From positions 1 to 64,000 of the forward strand of contig JAGAKZ010000022.1 of assembly GCA_017848115.1 (NCBI GenBank): DNA of 64,000 bases, read 5' to 3'. This document shows positions 1 through 7,100 of the stretch, in pieces. Numbering within the stretch: the stretch's first letter is position 1; every line of letters begins with the position of its first letter. Below the pieces are notes generated by a model. That model saw only the letters and a program-made list of their open reading frames with translations. It searched no databases and was not told where the DNA came from. Position numbers and translations under genes: made by a program. Source of the DNA: Oscillospiraceae bacterium. GTDB taxonomy: Bacteria > Bacillota > Clostridia > Oscillospirales > Ruminococcaceae.

Positions 1-152
1 ATTTTCAAAGTAAATGCACCTTGGAAATAAATACTTGTTGCATTTACTTTGAAAGTACAAGTGTTGCATTTAGTCTGAAAGTAAAAGATAAAAGAAACAG
101 ATCCCAAACATATACTTCCCCATGGGGAAGTATTGCGTTTAATTTGAAGGTA
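1..152. repeat. Repeated 19-bp motif at the end of an IS30-type relic
   Basis: A motif close to TGCATTTACTTTGAAAGTA occurs at 39-57, 65-83 and 134-152, and in inverted orientation at 1-18. Such multiple copies in front of a transposase are expected of terminal repeats or transposase binding sites. The element continues beyond the left edge, so its true end cannot be fixed. Confidence 0.6.
112..133. repeat. Perfect 22-bp palindrome before the transposase
   Basis: The two 11-base halves (ATACTTCCCCA and its complement) meet at 122/123 with no spacer. It lies between copies of the 19-bp end motif and 71 bp before the transposase start, so it could be an operator or a cruciform. No T-run follows it. 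Confidence 0.6.
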
Positions 153-203
153 AAATAGTTCATAATAATTGTATACCATAATCATGAAAGGAGCTCGATT
201 ATT

Positions 204-608
204 ATGAGCAAACATCTGACATTAGATGAAAGGGTGACCATACAAGTAGGTCTTACTGAAAACAAAACTTTAGGAGAGATAGCAAAAGAACTGGGCAAAT
301 CATGCTCAACTATCTCAAGAGAAATTCGTAAACACACTGTAATTAAAAGAAACGGAGTTTACGGAAAAGGATTTAATGAGTGTAAATATCGTTATGAGTG
401 CAGAGAAACAGGCATATGCGAAGCAAAACCTGACTGTGTAACAAAGAATTGTCGTTTCTGCAAAGAATGCAACAGTAACTGCTCAAAATTCAAAAGAGAA
501 GTGTGTAGCAAATTGAATTCATCACCTTACGTGTGTAATGGATGTTCCTATAAGCCAAAGTGCACTCTTGAAATCCATCGGCAATACGTTGGCACATTTC
601 TACAGTAA
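204..608 (+). pseudogene. IS30-family transposase, N-terminal fragment
   Basis: The N-terminal helix-turn-helix (residues about 1-45, with TISREIRKH) and the Cys-rich segment (residues 55-120) are those of clostridial IS30 transposases. These normally run to over 300 residues with a DDE catalytic domain, which is absent here. Similarity stops near base 575, where the sequence switches to conjugative-element DNA, so this is a deletion relic. AAGGAG at 188-193 precedes the ATG. It is not expected to transpose. Confidence 0.8.
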
Positions 609-858
609 CATTATATTCTCCACAACTGAGCTTTATGAACTCAGACCTTGCCAGTTTGACAAGGCGGTTGCTTTTCTTGTGGAGTGGTTTCCCGATGACA
701 TCATTATGGAGGTCAGCTCCGACCTTGAAACAGAATTCGAGGAATTCCGCTATAAGTTCGTTGAGGATATGCCTATGGACAGTCTCGCTTATCAGCAGTT
801 AATGGAGGATTTTATGTATGCCGTATGTTCAGGTTCCGAAAGACCTTGCGAAGATTAA
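538..858 (+). pseudogene. Truncated conjugative-element protein (DUF3851-like?)
   Basis: The first dozen codons of this open frame belong to the IS30 relic. From about base 577 the protein is acidic and alpha-helical (for example LETEFEEFRYKFVEDMPMDSLAYQQLMED) and overlaps the next gene by 41 bases. In clostridial conjugative elements a small protein of this kind (DUF3851) lies just before prgI, and the next frame does begin like PrgI. The family name is from memory and tentative. The N-terminus has been lost to the IS30 junction. Confidence 0.5.
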
Positions 859-1186
859 GACAAAGGTCGCTTTCAGAAAATGGGGCGGTATTCCTACTGG
901 ACTTACTCAGAATGTAAAGGACTTGCTTGCAAGCCGTGAGATTGAGAATATCTTTGAAAACTCCGACTTCATCTATATGCTCAATCAGGCTGGCGGTGAT
1001 AGACAGATACTCGCAAAGCAGCTCAACATTTCCTCTCATCAGCTTTCGTATGTAACGAACAGCGGTGCAGGTGAAGGACTTATCTTCTATGGAAATGTTA
1101 TCATTCCCTTTGTCGATAAGTTCCCGAAGGATACGGAGCGCTACAAGATTATGACCACAAAACCCGAAGAACAGGAGGAAAACTAA
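818..1186 (+). pseudogene. PrgI N-terminus fused to VirB4 C-terminus (deletion fusion)
   Basis: Residues 1-19 (MPYVQVPKDLAKIKTKVAF) match the start of PrgI, the small membrane protein of Gram-positive type IV secretion. Residues 20-122 (from RKWGGIPTG, through FIYMLNQ and LLFYGN-like GLIFYGN, to IMTTKPEE) match the extreme C-terminus of the CD1110-type VirB4 ATPase. In intact elements these genes are adjacent, so an in-frame deletion near base 875 removed most of prgI and the VirB4 Walker motifs. The product cannot power conjugation. The frame is intact, so a chimeric peptide may be made. Confidence 0.75.
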
Positions 1187-1344
1187 TGAAGATGAAGAAA
1201 AAGACCATTAAGACTATTGGTATCACAGCAGGCGTAATTGCGACGGTGGGTGCAGGAGTAACAGCGGTTTGCCTTGCAATCAAGAACAAAAAGAAGCCTG
1301 TTACGGAAGTTCCTTACCCTGCGTCCGCTTGGGATATTAAGTAA
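1186..1344 (+). CDS. Small single-pass membrane protein of conjugative element
   Basis: This 52-residue protein begins MKMKKKTIKTIG. It has one hydrophobic segment (residues 10-30, rich in Ala, Gly and Val) followed by a KNKKKP stop-transfer patch and a proline-rich tail. It overlaps the preceding stop codon as TAATG and its own stop overlaps the next ATG in the same way, which indicates translational coupling. It was left intact after the VirB4 deletion. I do not recognise the family; position says it belongs to the conjugation module. Confidence 0.6.
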   Translation: MKMKKKTIKTIGITAGVIATVGAGVTAVCLAIKNKKKPVTEVPYPASAWDIK

Positions 1345-1454
1345 TGGGTTGGCTAATTTTCCTCGGCGGTGCAATGTTTGGCGGTACAGTAGGCATATTT
1401 ACAATGTGTCTGCTTCAGGTCAATCATCTGAACGAAGCCGACAACGAAGAATAA
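1344..1454 (+). CDS. DUF3789-like tiny membrane protein
   Basis: This 36-residue protein begins MGWLIFLGGAMFGG, continues with a hydrophobic stretch to MCLLQ, and has an acidic tail. That pattern (one membrane helix with a glycine-rich start, then MCLxQ) is typical of the DUF3789 proteins found beside virB4 in clostridial conjugative elements. Its start overlaps the previous stop (TAATG). The function is unknown. Confidence 0.6.
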   Translation: MGWLIFLGGAMFGGTVGIFTMCLLQVNHLNEADNEE

Positions 1455-1455
1455 G

Positions 1456-1522
1456 AAAAGCCGTACTCGGATTTCTCTGAATACGGCTGATACATATTGA
1501 ACTGTTCGATAAATTGGAACTT
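1456..1522 (-). terminator. Cassette-type 3' hairpin, copy 1
   Basis: It lies just downstream of the minus-strand kinase-like gene. The 28-base hairpin at 1460-1487 (GCCGTA arms with one C/A mismatch and a G/T wobble) is followed on the minus strand by TTTTCTTATTC. About 67 bases, beyond the hairpin itself, recur at 2135-2201 behind another gene. Confidence 0.65.
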
Positions 1523-1542
1523 GTTATGTCTATATAACAATT

Positions 1543-2034
1543 CTATTTTCTTTCTAATGTATACCAAACATCTATTTCATCTTTAGAAGGTGCTTCCCAC
1601 ATGGACAATAATTTTCCCATAAGACCTTCATCCAGATAATAATCCGAACCACCTTCGCCATTTAATACCCTACAGTTTCGTTCTTCAATGTTTTTATTCC
1701 ATGTTTGGTCATTAACATCAATGTAATGCCATTCACAATGAACATTTTGAGAACGGCAAAACTCGGTTAAGCTTCTTCTGTTTTCTATGCTCCAAAACCC
1801 CCAATCTAAAATCACAGAACAACCTATGTTTACCAATTCCACCGATTTCTTCTTAAAGTAGCTCCAAATTCTTAACGCCATTTCGTCGTGTTTCTCACCC
1901 AAATCATTATCAAACAAATCCTTTGTTAATTCATCGCATGATAAAATAACTGCTTTCTCTTTTTCCTTTATTTGATTGGCGTAATAGGTTTTTCCGCAAC
2001 ATATTTTCCCACAGATTGCTATTATCTTTGCCAT
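1543..2034 (-). CDS. Small P-loop kinase-like protein (AAA_33 type)
   Basis: The 163-residue protein starts MAKIIAICGKICCGKT, with the Walker A motif GKICCGKT near the N-terminus. DWGFW in the middle and a C-terminal part with EERNCRVLN are typical of the AAA_33 / zeta-toxin-like group of small-molecule phosphotransferases. The substrate is unknown. I chose the ATG at 2032-2034 because AAGGAG lies 8 bases before it; an ATG two codons upstream would be only 2 bases from the same site. It stands alone with its own promoter and terminator and is not part of the conjugation operon. Confidence 0.65.
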   Translation of the reverse strand: MAKIIAICGKICCGKTYYANQIKEKEKAVILSCDELTKDLFDNDLGEKHDEMALRIWSYFKKKSVELVNIGCSVILDWGFWSIENRRSLTEFCRSQNVHCEWHYIDVNDQTWNKNIEERNCRVLNGEGGSDYYLDEGLMGKLLSMWEAPSKDEIDVWYTLERK

Positions 2035-2067
2035 AAGCATTTCTCCTTGTCTTATATAAATTCTTAT

Positions 2068-2105
2068 TTATCGGTCTGTCCGATTTCCTACATTATACCA
2101 CATCA
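2068..2105 (-). promoter_or_regulatory. Promoter region repeated at 4857-4892
   Basis: Read on the minus strand this contains GTGGTATAATGTAGG, a good -10 box, 50-60 bases before the kinase-like gene. The same segment recurs at 4857-4892 with only two substitutions, where it has no gene behind it. Confidence 0.55.
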
Positions 2106-2134
2106 ACCCAAGAAGTTCTATCATAGTAGCAATT

Positions 2135-2201
2135 AAAAAGCTGTACTCGGATTTCTCCGAATACGTCGGTACATATTGAACTGTTTGACTTATTGGAATT
2201 T
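2135..2201 (-). terminator. Cassette-type 3' hairpin, copy 2
   Basis: This is the second copy of the 67-bp segment at 1456-1522, overlapping the stop of the HEAT-like gene. On the minus strand the stem TATTCGGA/TCCGAGTA is followed by AGCTTTTT, consistent with rho-independent termination. Confidence 0.65.
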
Positions 2202-2637
2202 ACTCAGTTAGTAATCTTTCAGTTTCTTCCATATCCTTTTCAATCAGCGGACGCATACTGTCTTTGTACTTCGATAAATCAGCACCATGAAAGCAGGATA
2301 GTATCCTTGGAATGTATTGTGGTTTTGCCATACCTACTTGTACAAGAGCCTTAATGCATTGTCTGGCAGTAATCGGTTTTTCGTCCGTAACATGTGAAAG
2401 ATACTCTGGTAGAATGGTATCGAAGTGGTTATTATCATCCCACTGAGCATTGGCGGCAAGAATGTGCAATGCTCGATTTCTTACCAACGATTTAGGATGA
2501 TTAAGCAGCGAAACAAAGGTATCAAAGTATCCATACCATTCATCGGTATCCTGACTCTCGGATATGATTTTATCAGCAATAGCACAAGCGAATTTATCAT
2601 CTTTCGATGTCAAATTCGCAATGAGGTTTTCGTACAT
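2200..2637 (-). CDS. HEAT-repeat-like hypothetical protein
   Basis: This 145-residue, all-helical protein contains HEAT-like helix pairs, for example FVSLLNHPKSLVRNRALHILAA (residues about 42-63) and TARQCIKALVQVG (90-102). No catalytic motif is visible. GAGGTGAG lies just before the ATG. Like the neighbouring kinase-like gene it is a single-gene unit ending in the shared 67-bp hairpin segment. HEAT-like scaffolds usually bind proteins or nucleic acid; the partner is unknown. Confidence 0.55.
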   Translation of the reverse strand: MYENLIANLTSKDDKFACAIADKIISESQDTDEWYGYFDTFVSLLNHPKSLVRNRALHILAANAQWDDNNHFDTILPEYLSHVTDEKPITARQCIKALVQVGMAKPQYIPRILSCFHGADLSKYKDSMRPLIEKDMEETERLLTE

Positions 2638-2671
2638 TAAATCTCACCTCCAAATTCTTATTTGGTACAAT

Positions 2672-2722
2672 ATAAGAGTAGTAATCCAATGCAGAAAGCA
2701 TTGCAAAACTACTCTTATTTTT
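2672..2722 (+). terminator. Strong hairpin at the IS110 left flank
   Basis: Outer arms of 11 bp (2672-2682 with 2708-2718) and inner arms CAATGC/GCATTG around AGAAA are followed by TTTTT. It would stop transcription entering from the left towards the IS110 region. Confidence 0.6.
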
Positions 2723-2915
2723 ATACAATAAAGAGGAAAGGTCCGGCGTAATTCCAATAGGATTAACACATACGATTGATAAACTGTCGACCGCCTCTTA
2801 TTGTATGCATTCGAGTAAACAGGTTGAAGCATAGCCTTCGTGTAACGAGCCAAAATGAGTGTCAGTAAGAGTAAGTGGTTCTACCTTTCAAATTACTTTT
2901 CAAGGAGAATACTTT
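2723..2915 (+). ncRNA. IS110 left non-coding end, candidate bridge RNA
   Basis: This interval precedes an IS110-type transposase start. A long-range stem pairs 2723-2736 (ATACAATAA-A-GAGG) with 2794-2806, leaving one bulged A and enclosing a 57-base internal loop with a small hairpin (AATTCC-AATA-GGATT). A second hairpin, GAAG/CTTC, follows near 2830-2850. IS110 elements are known to encode a two-loop bridge RNA in the non-coding end upstream of the recombinase. I infer that role from position and foldability only. Confidence 0.45.
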
Positions 2916-2993
2916 ATGATTAGTGTAGGCATTGACATTTCAAAAGACAAAAGTACAGTTTGTTACGGTGTTTCGACGTCGGAGCCCGTATAA
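2916..2993 (+). pseudogene. IS110-family transposase, N-terminal fragment
   Basis: Twenty-five codons begin MISVGIDISKDKSTVCYG, the DEDD-type RuvC-like start of IS110 recombinases, with AAGGAG 8 bases upstream. Similarity ends around 2970-2990, where GC-rich foreign DNA begins. The C-terminal part of the same gene type reappears at 4423-4782. Confidence 0.75.
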
Positions 2994-3460
2994 AGGTATC
3001 TTAAATGAAAACCCGCGTCAGCGTCCTTGACGTCGTTGTAAGCGATGGTCACGCCGTATTCTACCGATACGTCAAGCCCCTTGTCGCCGAAGCCGTAAAC
3101 GTAATGGTAGCGCGGGTGCGAATCCTCGATCGGTTTCGGCGTGCGCCGCGTGACCCACGGCTCGTCCTGGCAGAGATACGCCTTTTCGGCGATCTTCCTG
3201 ATCGTGCTGCCTGCGGGCATGGCTTTCGTCTTTTGAGTTGCGCCGCTGCCTTTGACGAAAATGTCTTCCCAAACGCCGCCGGCGTTTTTCCCGATATAAG
3301 ACTCCGTGGTCTTGCCTTTTTTCATCACGACGTACCAAAAGGTGTTGCCCTTGCCGCCGAGTATCAGATCCACGTTGCCCCGGTACGCCTGATAAAACTC
3401 AAAGCCGCCGTTTTCCTCGACAAGTTTAATGAACTTTTCTTCAAACATGGCGTTCATCAT
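2963..3460 (-). CDS. Hypothetical protein in GC-rich insert, C-terminus disturbed
   Basis: This 165-residue protein has no signal peptide and no motif I recognise; it is rich in aromatic residues and beta-type sequence (NTFWYVVMKKG, RYHYVYGFGDKG). Its ATG overlaps the stop of the upstream lipoprotein gene (ATGA), so the two are co-translated. The last codons and the stop lie in IS110 sequence, so the original end has been replaced or nearly reached. Codon use is visibly GC-rich (many GCC, GGC and CGG), unlike the AT-rich genes around it, which suggests transfer from a GC-richer Clostridia member. Confidence 0.5.
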   Translation of the reverse strand: MMNAMFEEKFIKLVEENGGFEFYQAYRGNVDLILGGKGNTFWYVVMKKGKTTESYIGKNAGGVWEDIFVKGSGATQKTKAMPAGSTIRKIAEKAYLCQDEPWVTRRTPKPIEDSHPRYHYVYGFGDKGLDVSVEYGVTIAYNDVKDADAGFHLRYLYTGSDVETP

Positions 3461-4143
3461 TCGTGCATCAGTGCTTCCAGCTCTGCGTCGGATTTGACGG
3501 TGAGCTCATTTTCGTTATAGAAACGGGTCAGCAGGGTGGCGATGGCTTTTCCCTCGTAAGTGAAGACGAAATCGTAGTAGCCGGGTTCACATTCTTCGGG
3601 ATGCAGATAGAAGCTGCCCCATTCCATTTCATCTGGATTTTCCGCATCCTCGGGATAATGAAGATCGCAATAGTTCGCAAAGTTCGGATCGAGATCGGAG
3701 AACTTGGCTGTGTTATAATACTCCTGATCGTCGCGGTGCTTCAGGATCCAGACGCGCAGACCGTACGTCGCGTCGGTATCCGGGTAGAAATAGACCCACT
3801 CGTTCAGTTCGAAGATGCAGCGGACGTCGGTCAGAGAGGACTCTTTTCCGTTGATGCCGTCGTAGCCGCCGGCATGGTTGCCTTTGATGGTCACGCCACG
3901 CAGAACGGAGGGATCCCTGTCGTCAAGGTCGATGATATTCATCTTGCCGGTGAGTTTAGCCGCCTCGGCGTTATTGTCGTTTTGCGAAGTGTTGTCGGCG
4001 CCTGATTCATTGCCGGACGGCTGATTGTCGCCGGTGCTGCTTGCGGGCGGGTTTGTGTTGTTGTTTCCGTTTTCGCTGCCTTTGCATGCCGCCAGACTGA
4101 CGATCATTAAGAGAGCAAGCGCGAATATAAGTGACTTTTTCAT
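3457..4143 (-). CDS. Lipoprotein of unknown function in GC-rich insert
   Basis: The 228-residue product has a lipoprotein signal peptide (MKKSLIFALALLMIVSLAAC, lipobox Cys at 20). An Asn/Ser/Gly-rich linker follows (residues 21-60), then a globular acidic domain with many aromatic residues (WVYFYPDTD, HPEECEPGYYDFVFTYEGK). AGGAGG precedes the ATG. It is first in a two-gene unit with the 2963-3460 gene and has its own promoter at 4362-4390. The function is not recognised; it is anchored outside the membrane. Base composition differs sharply from the flanks. Confidence 0.6.
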   Translation of the reverse strand: MKKSLIFALALLMIVSLAACKGSENGNNNTNPPASSTGDNQPSGNESGADNTSQNDNNAEAAKLTGKMNIIDLDDRDPSVLRGVTIKGNHAGGYDGINGKESSLTDVRCIFELNEWVYFYPDTDATYGLRVWILKHRDDQEYYNTAKFSDLDPNFANYCDLHYPEDAENPDEMEWGSFYLHPEECEPGYYDFVFTYEGKAIATLLTRFYNENELTVKSDAELEALMHE

Positions 4144-4361
4144 AAGTGGCCTCCTGGTTTTAATTTTTTATTTTCTATCCCAACGGGATCACGAACGGGG
4201 AACGGTCCGCCGACACTTTGGAGGACGGAAAAAGGCGCACCAGACCCGCGTCAAGCGAGCGTATTGCGCCGATTGATATTTTTTTAAAAAGGTATTGACA
4301 AAAGAAGCAGGCAGGGTTACCCTTGACTGACTGACAAGATTGTCGCGCTGTTCTTTATTTT

Positions 4362-4390
4362 ATTATAGCGCACAATATGCGAAATTGCAA
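4362..4390 (-). promoter_or_regulatory. Promoter of the GC-rich gene pair
   Basis: On the minus strand TTGCAA (4385-4390) and TATAAT (4362-4367) are separated by 17 bases. The stretch between this and the lipoprotein start (4144-4361) is GC-rich and holds no gene that I can support. Confidence 0.55.
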
Positions 4391-4422
4391 GTGTTTTACC
4401 GGAATATTCCGTAGTAAGGAAT

Positions 4423-4782
4423 ATGAAGGGTGTCGGAGAAGTTCTTTCTGTTCGTTTGATTGCTGAAATCGGTGATGTCAGACGATTTCACAACGGTAGT
4501 GCTCTTGTAGCCTTTGCTGGCATTGATGCCCCACCTTATGAATCAGGTAAGTTCGTCGGAACTAAACGTAATATCTCAAAGCGAGGTTCTTCTACACTTC
4601 GAAAAATCGGATATGAAATCATGCACAGTCTTAAAGTAGTAAAGCCAACCGAAGACTCTGCTGTTTATGATTTCATTATCAAAAAAGAAAATGAAGGAAA
4701 ACCAAAGCGTGTTGCCAAGATTGCGGGACTCAACAAATTCTTGCGTATTTATTATGCAAGAGTAATGGAAGTTTACTGCTAA
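4423..4782 (+). pseudogene. IS110-family transposase, C-terminal fragment
   Basis: The 119 residues match the Transposase_20 domain of IS110 recombinases (helix-hairpin-helix start KGVGEVLSVRLIAEIGD, then FAGIDAPPYESGKF, KRGSSTLRKIGYEIM and a C-terminal IAGLNKFLRIYYARV). Conserved Ser in KRGSSTLRK is present. The middle of the gene, several hundred bases between this part and the N-terminal piece at 2916, is missing and is replaced by the GC-rich pair. No start codon of its own is likely to be used. Confidence 0.75.
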
Positions 4783-4856
4783 TTCCTAATCAATTCGATT
4801 ATCTGTAAATGCTGATTAAAAAGTGTACCACAGACGTTAATCAAACAGTAACAGGT

Positions 4857-4892
4857 TTATCGGTCTGTCCTATTTTCTACATTATACCACAT
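4857..4892 (-). repeat. Second copy of cassette promoter segment
   Basis: This matches 2068-2105 with two substitutions, including the TATAAT read on the minus strand. Here it faces the end of the IS110 relic and has no cassette gene, which suggests that a cassette was lost or that this is a recombination scar. Confidence 0.55.
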
Positions 4893-4959
4893 TCATCCCG
4901 AAAAAACAATACATACCCTGCTTGCAGGGCAAATAAAACACAGAAAGGAGGTATCGTCA

Positions 4960-5181
4960 GTGGCAGGAAAAGAGCTGAAAGCGACGGAGAAAACCGTCTT
5001 GAAGCACTCCCGTGACGGCGTTCTCGAACAAAATCTTGCAGACGGCTCGGCAAAGAAGGTCAGCAATAAAGCCGAAGAAGCCGTGCTGAAAACAGCAAGA
5101 CCCGATGATGAACGCTTTGACAAGCTGAAAGCGGCTGTACTTGTTGTCGAAGATGTGAAAGTAAAACCCCTGCACAGGTAA
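4960..5181 (+). pseudogene. CD1108-type mobile-element protein, N-terminal fragment
   Basis: The GTG start at 4960 has AAAGGAGG at 4944-4951. The N-terminus (AGKELKATEKTVLKHSRDGV) resembles the start of the CD1108-family cell-wall hydrolase proteins, which follow virB4 and DUF3789 genes in clostridial conjugative elements. The order therefore continues the module at 577-1454, now interrupted by about 3.5 kb of cassettes and IS110. After about residue 70 the frame runs into aldo/keto reductase sequence, so the hydrolase domains are gone. Family assignment is from memory. Confidence 0.45.
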
Positions 5182-5432
5182 TGCTCCGCTGGCATATTCA
5201 GCGTGGAGTTGTAGTAATCCCTAAGTTCACACATGTAGAGCGTATGGAGGAAAACTACAATGTATTTGATTTCGCCCTCACAGACGAGGATATGGCAGTA
5301 ATCGCAGGTCTTGATAAAAAGCAGAGTTCTTTCTTTTCGCATACTGATCCAAATATGGTAGAATGGTTTGTGAAAATGGTTGAGGAACGCAAGAAGAACA
5401 ACGACTGCACCAAGGAAAAGAAAAGTTGGTAA
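5181..5432 (+). pseudogene. Aldo/keto reductase, C-terminal fragment
   Basis: MLRWHIQRGVVVIPKFTHVERMEENYNVFDFALTDEDM is the conserved last third of NADPH-dependent aldo/keto reductases (the IPK nucleotide-binding strand and the RMEEN helix). The N-terminal barrel and catalytic Tyr/Lys are missing. In-frame similarity can be followed a few codons upstream of the ATG (CAG GTA ATG), which shows truncation by a junction near 5165-5175 rather than a short native gene. Confidence 0.7.
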
Positions 5433-5805
5433 ACGGCATACATAAGAGCTTTTCACACTTGCTTCCGCTTCAATGTCGCAGTTGCAACTGCTGTCGCTGA
5501 CAGTATGGTTTACGACAAAAAGAGAAAGGTTGCGTAGGGTTTCCTACACAACCTTTCGGTTACATATTAAATATTTCTGTATGGGTGGTACGCTTTAAGA
5601 AAAGCGATATTTTTTTAGAGATAATCTGGCAATAACAAGTTTTTGGTTTTGTGAAAAAACGACTGTCAGCGTACAATTATGGAAGCTTTGGTTAAAGAGC
5701 GGGAGCTGACAGTCGGTGTGTTATTTAAGTTTAAGAATTAAGAATATCTGAAAAGGTCAGACAAAATAATATTGTAGTGGGAGATACTATTTTGTACAGA
5801 TGGGA
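5433..5805. other. Gene-free stretch with hairpins
   Basis: No gene is supported. The piece 5455-5535 reads FNVAVATAVADSMVYDKK, probably the tail of another conjugation gene. It is followed by a 14-bp-arm hairpin (5525-5538 with 5543-5556, one C/A mismatch). A short terminator-like hairpin CGCTTT-AAGA-AAAGCG with T-run lies at 5591-5616. A 10-bp inverted repeat GACTGTCAGC (5661-5670) and GCTGACAGTC (5705-5714) follows. Confidence 0.5.
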
Positions 5806-6816
5806 TCAAAATTCATTTTTTACTCTTTCAAGTACACTGATTACCTTGTCGCACCATGCGTCAAATTCTGTATCCTCTGCCTGATACTCCTTATGACACA
5901 TTATGTAATCGAGTGTTTGTTTAATTCCGGTTTCAAATCGTATGGAAGGTCTGAAATCCGGAACAGCACGTTTTAATTTTTGGTTGTTAAATACAACCGA
6001 GTTTGACTTATCGCCTACAAGACTGCCGGTAAAGTCATAGTCGCTGACTGCGGCAAGAAAATCCGAAGCAACATAATAAGGTTTGAATTCTACGTTAAGG
6101 CATCTGGCTATAGTCTGATATATCTGGTTCCATGTCAGAGTTTCATCAGATGTAATCTGAAACGCCTCCCCTATGGCGTGTGGATTACCCATAAGACCTA
6201 TGAACCCTTTTGCAAAGTCGGAGTTGTGCGTCATGGTCCACAGAGAAGTGCCGTCACCGTGTATGATGACCGGTTTGCCTTCGAGCATTCTCTTTATTAC
6301 CTGCCAGCTTCCGTTTTTGCCGTGAACTCCGAGCGGTACTGAACGTTTGCAGTATGTGTGACTTGGTCTTACGATAGTAACAGGAAATCCGTTTTCACGG
6401 TACATTTTCATAAGATATTCTTCACATGCAATTTTGTTTCTTGAGTATTCCCAATAAGGATTAGCAAGAGTCGTACCTTCGTCCACGATATAGTCTGAGA
6501 GTGGTTTGTGATAAGCTGAAGCTGAGCTTATAAAGATAAATTGCTTTGTTTTGCCGTTAAACAGTCTGAAATCACGTTCAACCTGGCTGATGACAAAGGC
6601 TATAAAGTCACATACAACATCAAAGCTCATGCCGTTTATTTTTTCTCTGACGTCTTCTTCGTCATTTATATCGGCATTTATAAAGTGTATGTCCTGCGGG
6701 AGTTCGTGGTTTTTATTTCCGCGGTTAAGCAGATAAAGTTCATGTCCTCTTCCCGAAAGCTGCTCAGATATTGCCGAACTTATAGTTCCCGTGCCACCGA
6801 TAAATAGAATATTCAT
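5806..6816 (-). CDS. NAD(P)-dependent epimerase/dehydratase family protein
   Basis: This 336-residue extended short-chain dehydrogenase has the Rossmann motif GGTGTIS at residues 7-13 and the YxxxK pair at Y124/K128 (YSRNK). ISSASAY before it supplies the catalytic Ser/Thr position, and a C-terminal substrate domain follows. The nucleotide-binding loop GGTGTIS fits the group annotated as nucleoside-diphosphate-sugar epimerases or CSP41-like proteins. The substrate is not evident. It is single, divergent from glmS, and has GGAGGTGC before the ATG. Confidence 0.8.
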   Translation of the reverse strand: MNILFIGGTGTISSAISEQLSGRGHELYLLNRGNKNHELPQDIHFINADINDEEDVREKINGMSFDVVCDFIAFVISQVERDFRLFNGKTKQFIFISSASAYHKPLSDYIVDEGTTLANPYWEYSRNKIACEEYLMKMYRENGFPVTIVRPSHTYCKRSVPLGVHGKNGSWQVIKRMLEGKPVIIHGDGTSLWTMTHNSDFAKGFIGLMGNPHAIGEAFQITSDETLTWNQIYQTIARCLNVEFKPYYVASDFLAAVSDYDFTGSLVGDKSNSVVFNNQKLKRAVPDFRPSIRFETGIKQTLDYIMCHKEYQAEDTEFDAWCDKVISVLERVKNEF

Positions 6817-6970
6817 ATATGCACCTCCATAATCGTGATTTTAGTATATCACGACTATTTATATTGCCGATATAATAATATTATTTGAAAATAGTAAAAA
6901 TCTATTTTGAGTTTAATATTGCGAATAAAAATGTAAAATTGCTCATAGGAATTTAAAAGCAGTGAAATTG

Positions 6971-7000
6971 TTGACAGCTATATGAAAAAAGGTGTATAAT
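6971..7000 (+). promoter_or_regulatory. glmS promoter
   Basis: TTGACA (6971-6976) and TATAAT (6995-7000) are 18 bases apart, about 100 bases before the start codon. The leader is short and shows no glmS ribozyme. Confidence 0.7.
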
Positions 7001-7100
7001 TAAAAATAGTATTTTACTTGCGTAACTTTACGATTATTAATTATTAACAAAATAAATCAGGAAATAATTTGCATGGCAAATATGCAGGAGGAAAATCAAT

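Noticed and set aside
3005..4005. Long plus-strand open frames opposite the GC-rich gene pair
   Set aside because: They lie antisense to genes with a signal peptide, AGGAGG and coupled ATGA overlap; open antisense frames are common in GC-rich DNA.
7001..7100. glmS ribozyme
   Set aside because: The leader is too short and lacks the conserved core; only a promoter and ribosome site are visible.
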